Assembly: GCA_037443425.1 (NCBI GenBank)
Contig: JBBIOI010000078.1
Coordinates: 1 to 16,320 of the forward strand
DNA: 16,320 nt
DNA from: JBBIOI01 sp037443425
GTDB taxonomy: Bacteria > Desulfobacterota > BSN033 > UBA1163
Reading direction: 5' to 3'
Under the pieces are notes generated by a model. It saw only the letters and a list, made by a program, of their open reading frames with translations. It ran no database searches and was not told the DNA's origin. Below, piece by piece: positions 6,168 to 12,770 of the stretch. Position 1 is the stretch's first letter. Each line of letters starts with the position of its first letter. The position numbers were made by a program, and so were the translations under genes.

Positions 6168-7550
6168 ATGAGAGTGAAAATGAATAAAGTTTATTTTAAA
6201 AATGGCCCCCCAATCTCTCAAACCCTTTCAAAAATTGTTGAAGAGATAAGGTCAGGACCTTTAAGCCTTGAGGATAGAACCATTGCAAGGCAGCACTTAC
6301 TCGATGCAATTGCATCTGCCTTTATAGGGAGGAGGGGAAGACTATTTGAGGATCTCTGTAATTTGTGTCCAAAGGTAAAAGAAGGCTATGGCCTTCCAGG
6401 ATGTGGCCGTATAGAGGTAGGATTGCTCGATGCCGTAATGATCTGGTCATTTGCAATTAATGCCTCTGTTTTTGAAGACGGATCTCGGGAGGGTGCATGT
6501 CATCCTGCTTCAGCAGTCATTCCATCGGTGATTGTACTTTCGGGAGGGAGAGACTGGGAAGAGATTGATCGGGCAATTATTGCTGGATATGAGATTATGA
6601 TTCGAATAGCACGAAGCGGGAATCCTCAATTTACATTAAGAGGATTCCACCCGACTTCAATAACAGCACCATTTGGATGTGTTTCTGCCTCATCTTTACT
6701 TTTTGATTTTGATTTAACAAAGGCTCAGAATGCATTATCTCTTTCTGCAATGGGGGCCTCAGGACTCATGGCCTCTTTTTGGGGAGGAAATACCCAACCA
6801 CTTCAGGTCGCTTGGTCTGTAAGAAATGGCCTACTCTCTACAATGCTTGCTGAAAGAGGACAAAGTGGATATCCATATATCTTTGAAGAAGGTTTTTTCC
6901 CGGCCTTTTTAGGAAGCCTTCCTACTATTCCAATAGATAAACCGCTTAATTATGGAAGCGGATTAAGAGGAAGCTATCTTAAACCATATCCTGGTTGCAG
7001 ACATCTCCATCCTACACTCGATGCAATAAGAGAGTTATTGAAAGAAAACGAGTTAGATTCATCAGAGATTGAAAGGATAGAGGTAAAGACTTACAGGGTT
7101 GCTTTGGAGACTGAGATTCATAGACTTCAAAGCCGTGAAGATGCATATTTTAATATCCCGTACGCCGTTGCAGCAAGTTTAGTATTGGGTAGAAGTGACT
7201 GGAGTACATTTGATGAAAAGCATTTTTCAAATCCAAAGATATTAGAATTGATGAGAAGAGTAAAACTCGTTCCGGATGAAGAACTGGAGAGGCTTTATCC
7301 GGGGAGAAGGAGTGCTATTGTTGAAATCCTTGTTAAGGATGGAAAAAGGATCACAAAAAGAGTAGATTATCCACTTGGAGAGCCTGAAAATCCTTTGCCC
7401 TACTCTTTTACAATTGATAAATTCCGCCAAGCATCAAAAGCTTTTCTCTCTGAGAAAAGCATGGAGAGGCTTGAGACAATTTTGAATGTCTCAAACCCAG
7501 CCGATTCTCCAGAACAACTATTTAAAGAATTATATGGAGAAAAAGAATGA
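6168..7550 (+). CDS. MmgE/PrpD family protein (2-methylcitrate dehydratase-like)
   Basis: A 460-residue member of the MmgE/PrpD family, whose known members dehydrate 2-methylcitrate, isomerise itaconate-type acids (cis-aconitate decarboxylase) or act on related tricarboxylic acids. Family features are the early RQHLLDAIASAFIG helix, the segment ASVFEDGSREGACHPASAVIPS (6463-6528), ALSLSAMGASGL, the GCRHLHPTLDA motif and the SAIVEILVKDG strand near the C-terminus. The length is typical. No prpB, prpC or citrate synthase gene is nearby, so a true methylcitrate cycle is not supported, and it may act on another hydroxy-acid or a decarboxylation substrate of the pathway. ATG 6168 lacks a ribosome site. 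ATG 6180 (four codons later) follows a weak GAGAG and may be the real start. Its stop overlaps the mutase start by 4 bp (ATGA). Confidence 0.9.
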   Translation: MRVKMNKVYFKNGPPISQTLSKIVEEIRSGPLSLEDRTIARQHLLDAIASAFIGRRGRLFEDLCNLCPKVKEGYGLPGCGRIEVGLLDAVMIWSFAINASVFEDGSREGACHPASAVIPSVIVLSGGRDWEEIDRAIIAGYEIMIRIARSGNPQFTLRGFHPTSITAPFGCVSASSLLFDFDLTKAQNALSLSAMGASGLMASFWGGNTQPLQVAWSVRNGLLSTMLAERGQSGYPYIFEEGFFPAFLGSLPTIPIDKPLNYGSGLRGSYLKPYPGCRHLHPTLDAIRELLKENELDSSEIERIEVKTYRVALETEIHRLQSREDAYFNIPYAVAASLVLGRSDWSTFDEKHFSNPKILELMRRVKLVPDEELERLYPGRRSAIVEILVKDGKRITKRVDYPLGEPENPLPYSFTIDKFRQASKAFLSEKSMERLETILNVSNPADSPEQLFKELYGEKE

Positions 7551-9205
7551 AGAATGAGGAATGGGAAAAATTATTAGAATTAGATTATAAGACACGAGGT
7601 CGAAGAAAACCTATATACCTTTCGGATTCTGGAATTGAGTTGAAGGATGTTTATGGGCCGAGTGATCTTAAAGAGATAGATTTTGATCCTGAGAAAGACC
7701 TCGGTTTACCAGGGATGTTTCCATATACACGTGGAATTTATCCTTCTATGTATAGAGCGGACTTCTGGATCATGGGCCAATATTCTGGTTTCGGCAATCC
7801 AGAGGCAACCAATGAGAGATTTAAGTACCTTCTTTCAAAAGGTCAGACAGCGCTGGCACTGGCCCTTGATCTACCTACACAGCTTGGTTTAGAGTCTGAT
7901 CATGAACTGGCAGATGGCGAGGTTGGAAAGGCAGGGGTTGCCATCAATTCTTTAAGGGATATGGAAGAGATATTTGATGGTATCCCCCTTAATCAACCAA
8001 AACAGATATTTACAACTGCAAATGCTATTGGTCCTATAATGCTTGCACTCTTTCTTGTCTTGGCTGAAAGGCAGGGGATAGATCCAAAGGATTTTACCAT
8101 TGTTTTGCAGAACGATATCTTGAAGGAATATGTTGCAAGGGGTGCATACATCTTTCCTCCTGAGCCCTCTTTGAGATTTTCGATAGATGTAGTTGAGTAC
8201 TGTACAAAATACCACCCAAATTTTAAACCAATTGTTGTTTGCGGTTCTCATATGAGACAGGCAGGTGCAAATGCTATCGAAGAGATTGCCTTTACACTCT
8301 CAAATGCAAAGGCCTATATAGAAGAGGCTATTCGAAGGGGATTGCATATTGATGAATTTGCTCCGTCTATGGAATGTCAACTTTCTGTTCCGATGAACCT
8401 CTTTGAAGAGGTTGCAAAATACAGGGCCTTTAGAAGAATGTGGGCTAGGCTCCTAAAGGAACACTATAATGCAAAAAAGCCTGAGAGCCTAAAATGTTTT
8501 ATACGGGTCTATACCACTGGCTATACAATGACAGCCGAACAACCTCTTAACAATATCGTTAGAGTGACGATCGAGGCATTAGCAGCAATCCTTGGAGGGG
8601 CACAGAGTCTTTCAACAAATGCCATGGATGAAGTACTTTCAATTCCAAGTCAGGAAGCTGCCCACGTGGCATTAATGACCCAGCATATCCTTGCAAATGA
8701 GACAGGGATTGCGGATGTAATAGATCCTCTTGGTGGTTCATACTTTATTGAGTATCTAACAAATGAGATTGAGACAAAGGCGTTAAAATTAATAGAGGAG
8801 ATCGATAGGAGGGGAGGGGCTCAGAAGGCTATAGAGTCTGGTTTTTATCAGATGCTCATTCGTAAATCAGCAGGAGAATATCAGAAAGAGATTGAAAGTG
8901 GAGAAAGGGTTATTGTTGGTCTGAACAAGTTCAGAGAGGAGAGAGAAAAGGTAAAGATTGAATGCTTTAAAGTGGATGAGGCGGTTCAGGAAAGGGTTAT
9001 AAAAAAACTTCATAAACTCAAATCAGAGAGGAACAACAGAGCAGTCGAAAATGGTCTTCGTAAACTTGAAGAGGATGTTAGATCGGGAAAGAATTCGGTC
9101 CCTTCATTAATAGATTGCGTCAGGGCCTATGCAACAATAGGCGAGATATGTCAGGTCCTTGGGAAAATTTGGGGAACTTATGAGGAGAGTCCAATATGGT
9201 TGTGA
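7547..9205 (+). CDS. B12-dependent acyl-CoA mutase large subunit, divergent from methylmalonyl-CoA mutase
   Basis: The catalytic TIM-barrel subunit of an adenosylcobalamin acyl-CoA mutase, 552 residues, without a B12 domain (the next gene provides it). Compared from memory with Propionibacterium shermanii methylmalonyl-CoA mutase (MCM), several residues are kept: Tyr89 (here Y79), Gln197 (Q188), Arg207 (R198, which binds the substrate carboxylate in MCM), His244 (H235), Asn366 (N358) and Glu370 (E362). Others are changed: Arg87 to Gly, Tyr243 to Ser234, Arg283 to Ser274 with the following LSFF replaced by MECQ, His328 to Arg320, Gln330 to Tyr322, Trp334 to Tyr326, and SLHTN to SLSTN. Retained Arg207 argues for a carboxylated substrate and against isobutyryl- or 2-hydroxyisobutyryl-CoA mutase. 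The other changes argue against plain methylmalonyl-CoA. It overlaps both neighbours (4 bp and 10 bp), so translation is coupled. Family certain, substrate unknown. Confidence 0.93.
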   Translation: MKNEEWEKLLELDYKTRGRRKPIYLSDSGIELKDVYGPSDLKEIDFDPEKDLGLPGMFPYTRGIYPSMYRADFWIMGQYSGFGNPEATNERFKYLLSKGQTALALALDLPTQLGLESDHELADGEVGKAGVAINSLRDMEEIFDGIPLNQPKQIFTTANAIGPIMLALFLVLAERQGIDPKDFTIVLQNDILKEYVARGAYIFPPEPSLRFSIDVVEYCTKYHPNFKPIVVCGSHMRQAGANAIEEIAFTLSNAKAYIEEAIRRGLHIDEFAPSMECQLSVPMNLFEEVAKYRAFRRMWARLLKEHYNAKKPESLKCFIRVYTTGYTMTAEQPLNNIVRVTIEALAAILGGAQSLSTNAMDEVLSIPSQEAAHVALMTQHILANETGIADVIDPLGGSYFIEYLTNEIETKALKLIEEIDRRGGAQKAIESGFYQMLIRKSAGEYQKEIESGERVIVGLNKFREEREKVKIECFKVDEAVQERVIKKLHKLKSERNNRAVENGLRKLEEDVRSGKNSVPSLIDCVRAYATIGEICQVLGKIWGTYEESPIWL

Positions 9206-10014
9206 AGAGAGGTGATCGAATTGCAAGGGTCTTAATAGCTAAGGCAGGACTTGATGGACATAATCGAGGTGCACAGGTAGTTGCCTACGGGCTTAGAGAT
9301 GCTGGGATGGAAGTGATCTATACAGGGATTAGGCAAACGCCTTCTTCAATTGCAAGGACAGCAGTGGAGGAAGGTGTTGACGTGATAGGTATTTCCTCTA
9401 TGGTTGGGGCCCATTTAGCAATTATGAGAAAGCTGCGACAAGAACTTGATGCACTTAATGCCTCGGATATACCCGTAATCTTCGGAGGCATTATCCCTGA
9501 GGAGGACTATGAAGAGTTAAAAAGACTTGGTGTCTCAGCGATCTTTCCCCCGGGTTCACAGATAAAGGAGATGGTTGAGTTTATTCGATCAATTATAAAG
9601 GTCGATTCATGGGTTTGTGAAGTCCCTAAAAGTCTTGCTGGGAGTAGTGTGGATGATCTTCATTTGCTTGGAAGCGTATGTGATCGTTGTGGCCAGAAGT
9701 TCTTCCCATCAAGGAGAAACTGTCCCAATTGTCTTGACGAAAAATCAATAAAACCGATAATTCTCAGCGATGAAGGTATACTGCAAACATTTGTTATTGC
9801 GGCTGTTGCTCCACCAGGGTTTAGTATTCCCCACGCACAGGGTTACGTAGATCTTCTGGATGATGGTCCAAGGATTTTTTCTCTTCTTACAGACTATGGT
9901 GATGGATCGAAGTTGAAGATTGGCTCAAAAATGGGTCTTAAAATTGTAAAGCTTGGCCGAGATAAAGATAACAGGATTATTGTTGGCTATAGGTTCAGGC
10001 CACTTACAGAATAG
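9196..10014 (+). CDS. Fusion: mutase B12-binding subunit + DUF35 zinc-ribbon/OB-fold domain
   Basis: A 272-residue two-part protein. Residues 1-136 form the cobalamin-binding small subunit of an acyl-CoA mutase: KAGLDGHNRGA carries the D20-x-H22-x-x-G25 motif whose His ligates cobalt, followed by GISSMVGAH and PVIFGGIIP. This part alone equals a normal free-standing small subunit in length. Residues about 150-272 are a DUF35 (ChsH2-like) unit: a zinc ribbon C162-x2-C165-x10-C176-x2-C179, then an OB-fold with GILQTFV and PPGF...HAQGYVDLLDDGPRIFSLL. DUF35 proteins normally partner SCP2-type thiolases or ketosteroid aldolases, and exactly such a thiolase is the next gene. The fusion could dock the thiolase on the mutase. 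ATG 9196 follows GAGGAG at 9182-9187 and overlaps the large-subunit gene by 10 bp. The frame shows no disruption, so the fusion appears real and not a sequencing artefact. Confidence 0.92.
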   Translation: MVVKRGDRIARVLIAKAGLDGHNRGAQVVAYGLRDAGMEVIYTGIRQTPSSIARTAVEEGVDVIGISSMVGAHLAIMRKLRQELDALNASDIPVIFGGIIPEEDYEELKRLGVSAIFPPGSQIKEMVEFIRSIIKVDSWVCEVPKSLAGSSVDDLHLLGSVCDRCGQKFFPSRRNCPNCLDEKSIKPIILSDEGILQTFVIAAVAPPGFSIPHAQGYVDLLDDGPRIFSLLTDYGDGSKLKIGSKMGLKIVKLGRDKDNRIIVGYRFRPLTE

Positions 10015-10031
10015 TCTCAAGGAGGTTTAAA

Positions 10032-11195
10032 TTGAGAGATACCTATATACTTGGTGTTTCAATGACACGCTTTGGTAAATTTTTAGACAAAGGCTTAAAA
10101 GACCTTGCCTATGAGCCTATATGGAATGTCATTTATGAGTCTAAGATTGATCCACGTGATATTGATATAGTCTTTGTTGGAAATGCATATGCTGGATTGA
10201 TTACTGGCCAGGAATCTATCAGAGGTCAAGTTATACTGAGGGAGGCTGGAATTACAAGGATACCTATAATCAATGTAGAAAACGCATGTGCCTCAGGATC
10301 TACGGCCTTTTACCTCGCCCACAAGGCAGTTGCCTCGGGAGATGCAGATCTTGCATTGGCCGTTGGTGTTGAGAAGCTTTTTTGTGATGATACAGGTAAA
10401 AGTTTAAAAGCCCTTTCAACCTCTTCTGATATAGAGGTTGAGGGAAGAATGGGTGTACTTTTTGCTGGTATATATGCAATGCGTGTAAGAGCACACATGG
10501 AGAAATATGGACTAACGAGGGAACAGTTTGCTAAGGTTTCGGTTAAAAACCATGAACATGGAGCCCTAAATCCATATGCCCAATATAGAAATAAAGTGAC
10601 TGTTGAGGAAGTACTAAATTCTCGCATGATTGCAGATCCAATCACTCTTCTTATGACCTGTCCAATGGGTGATGGAGGGGCTTGTGTACTAGTAGGAACA
10701 AAGGATATTGCCAAGGCCATGGGCAAGAGGCCTGTCAGGATAGGTTCAAGTGTCTTAGGTAGTTATGGTTTTACAAGAAAGGATGAACCAGGTATTACTG
10801 CACGCGTAGCAAAAAAGGCCTATGAGGAGGCAAAAATCAAACCTGATGATGTTGAGATAGCAGAGGTTCATGATGCTGTCTCACCTGTAGAACTGTTCCT
10901 TTATGAAGAATTGGGTTTCTGTGGTCCTGGTGAAAGTGGTCGGTTAATTGATGAAGGGGTAACATACTTAGGTGGAAGGTTACCTGTGAATACTTCTGGA
11001 GGACTTACTGCAAAGGGACATCCAGCAGGTGCAACAGGTCTTGCACAGATTGCCGAGATTGTCTGGCAGATGCGAAGTGAGGCCCAAGATCGTCAGGTCA
11101 ATCCTATTCCTGACGTGGGTCTTATTGAAAACGGCGGTGGAAATATTGCGGGAGAAACAGCAGTTGTCGCTGTTCATATATTATTTGGAGAATAA
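10032..11195 (+). CDS. SCP2-type thiolase family acyltransferase
   Basis: A 387-residue thiolase-fold enzyme of the sterol-carrier-protein-x/archaeal acetoacetyl-CoA thiolase type. It is expected to cleave a 3-oxoacyl-CoA with CoA, or to catalyse the reverse or a retro-aldol reaction. The nucleophile is C86 in NACASGS. Other active-site elements are H280 in EVHDAVSP and H330 in GLTAKGHPAGATG. The second cysteine of classical thiolases (CxGGG) is absent: the segment reads IENGGGN at 365-371. This is common in the subfamily that works with DUF35 partners, including HMG-CoA synthase-associated thiolases and Ltp2 aldolases. The gene directly upstream carries a DUF35 domain, so the two probably form a complex. 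The start is TTG 10032, supported by GGAGG at 10021-10025 with 6-nt spacing. The protein is cytoplasmic. Whether it acts as thiolase or aldolase cannot be decided from sequence. Confidence 0.92.
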   Translation: MRDTYILGVSMTRFGKFLDKGLKDLAYEPIWNVIYESKIDPRDIDIVFVGNAYAGLITGQESIRGQVILREAGITRIPIINVENACASGSTAFYLAHKAVASGDADLALAVGVEKLFCDDTGKSLKALSTSSDIEVEGRMGVLFAGIYAMRVRAHMEKYGLTREQFAKVSVKNHEHGALNPYAQYRNKVTVEEVLNSRMIADPITLLMTCPMGDGGACVLVGTKDIAKAMGKRPVRIGSSVLGSYGFTRKDEPGITARVAKKAYEEAKIKPDDVEIAEVHDAVSPVELFLYEELGFCGPGESGRLIDEGVTYLGGRLPVNTSGGLTAKGHPAGATGLAQIAEIVWQMRSEAQDRQVNPIPDVGLIENGGGNIAGETAVVAVHILFGE

Positions 11196-11221
11196 ATGAG
11201 TTTTGAAAGGAGAGGATGAGG

Positions 11222-12751
11222 ATGAACGTAGGTTACCTCCTAACAAGAAGTGCACATTATTTCCCAGAAAGGATTGCCTTTGTCATAGAAGGCCAATCTA
11301 TTACATATAAAGAATTGAATAAAAGGGTAAATAGACTTGCAAATTCACTGCTCTCGCTCGGTCTTGAGAAGGGTGATCGTGTAGGTTTGCTTTTTCATAA
11401 TTCACTTGCCTATTTAGAGTCCTATTTAGCGGTCTATAAAGCCGGACTTGTTTGGGTTCGCCTAAATGCGAGGCTTCATCCCATAGAGTTGAGGTCCATG
11501 ATCGAAGATTCGGGAGCAAAGGTATTGATTCATGGACCCGAATTCGAAGAAACTGTTTATAAAATTGATCCTCAAATCTCATGGATCATATCTAAAGAGA
11601 AAGGCTCAGGAATTGATTATGATAACTTTCTGGATAAAGGATCCTCTGAAGAACCAAATGTAGATGTTAGGCTCGATGATCTTTCAGACCTCTGGTATAC
11701 ATCAGGAACAACTGGGCAACCAAAAGGGATCATGATCACACATCGAAATGTTTTGACATGCGCACTGCTCCTTCTCTCCGATGTTTACGATATCACCCAT
11801 GAGGATAAACTCTTAACAGTTGGTGCTTTAAGTCATGCAGGCTCTGTAAGGGTACTGCCATTCATTATCCGGGGTGCGATAAACTATCTTCACAGCCACT
11901 ATGATCCCATAAAGATATTTAAAGAGATTGAATCATCGGGGATTACCGATCTTTCAACAGTCCCAACAATGCTTATCGGTCTCATGGATAATCCTGAAAG
12001 ACATCGTTATGATTTAAGTTCACTTAAACGCATAACCTATGCCGGAGCTCCAATGCCTGTTGAGAGGATAAAAGAGGCAATCGAGATTTTTGGTCCAATC
12101 CTTGATCAATCCTATGGACAGGCTGAATCTATTATCACAATTACTCATCTTCCAAGGCATGAGCACATCATAAATAATGATCCTGTGCGCGAAAGAAGGC
12201 TTGCATCTGCAGGGAGAGAATATCCTGGTGTCCAGGTAAGAGTTGTAGATGAGAAAGATCATATACTCGGTCCCGGAGAGATTGGCGAGGTTTTAACGCG
12301 TTCAGATCTTGTTATGAGAGGTTACTGGAATCAACCTGATAAGACAGAGGAGGCCCTTCGAGGTGGATGGCTACATACAGGTGATATAGGCTATCTGGAC
12401 GAAGACGGTTATCTTTATTTAGTTGATCGTAAGCACGATAAGATAATAACGGGCGGTCTCAATGTATATCCAAGAGAGGTAGAGGAGATTCTTTCAAGGC
12501 ATCCAGCAGTTTCTCAGGTCGCGGTCTTTGGGGTGAGTGATCCATTCTGGGGCGAGGCTATAAATGCTGCCGTAGTTTTAAGAGAGGGTGCAAAGGCAAG
12601 CGAGGAAGAGCTTATAGAGTTCTCCAAACAGAATCTTGCAGGTTATAAAAGGCCCAAGAAGATATATTTTGTTGAAGATCTACCAAAGAATCTTTATGGA
12701 AAGGTGTTAAGGAAGGAACTTAAAAAAAGGTTCGATCCCTCATTAAAGTAG
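11222..12751 (+). CDS. AMP-forming acyl-CoA synthetase (ligase)
   Basis: A member of the ANL superfamily of about 509 residues, which activates a carboxylic acid to its CoA thioester through an acyl-AMP. Motifs in order are the ATP-binding loop YTSGTTGQPKG (residues 159-169), YGQAES, the motif GWLHTGDIGYLDEDGYL, the hinge region DRKHDKIITGGLNVYPREVE, and the C-terminal catalytic lysine K494 in NLYGKVLRKEL. The length and order are normal. The fatty-acid/aromatic-acid clade is likely, but the substrate is not readable. Two in-frame ATGs exist. The one at 11216 sits only 3 nt from AGGAG (11208-11212), while the one at 11222 has a better 9-nt spacing and is used here. It is the obvious entry step if the operon's substrate is a free acid. 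The next gene follows 19 nt after its stop. Confidence 0.92.
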   Translation: MNVGYLLTRSAHYFPERIAFVIEGQSITYKELNKRVNRLANSLLSLGLEKGDRVGLLFHNSLAYLESYLAVYKAGLVWVRLNARLHPIELRSMIEDSGAKVLIHGPEFEETVYKIDPQISWIISKEKGSGIDYDNFLDKGSSEEPNVDVRLDDLSDLWYTSGTTGQPKGIMITHRNVLTCALLLLSDVYDITHEDKLLTVGALSHAGSVRVLPFIIRGAINYLHSHYDPIKIFKEIESSGITDLSTVPTMLIGLMDNPERHRYDLSSLKRITYAGAPMPVERIKEAIEIFGPILDQSYGQAESIITITHLPRHEHIINNDPVRERRLASAGREYPGVQVRVVDEKDHILGPGEIGEVLTRSDLVMRGYWNQPDKTEEALRGGWLHTGDIGYLDEDGYLYLVDRKHDKIITGGLNVYPREVEEILSRHPAVSQVAVFGVSDPFWGEAINAAVVLREGAKASEEELIEFSKQNLAGYKRPKKIYFVEDLPKNLYGKVLRKELKKRFDPSLK

Positions 12752-12755
12752 AAAA

Positions 12756-12762
12756 AAAGGAG
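12756..12762 (+). promoter_or_regulatory. Ribosome binding site that sets the start of the Fe-S flavoprotein gene
   Basis: AAAGGAG lies 8 nt before ATG 12771 but only 2 nt before the in-frame TTG 12765, so the ATG is the real start. Confidence 0.75.
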
Positions 12763-12770
12763 TTTTGAAA

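Noticed and set aside
6168..7550. Naming the gene prpD and inferring a methylcitrate cycle
   Set aside because: The family match is clear but no cycle partners are nearby, and the family covers several reactions.
7547..9205. Identification as isobutyryl- or 2-hydroxyisobutyryl-CoA mutase
   Set aside because: Those enzymes lack the arginine equivalent to MCM Arg207; here it is present (R198), as is Tyr89 (Y79).
12765..12770. TTG at 12765 as the start of the Fe-S flavoprotein gene
   Set aside because: Only 2 nt separate it from AAAGGAG; the in-frame ATG at 12771 has a proper 8-nt spacing.
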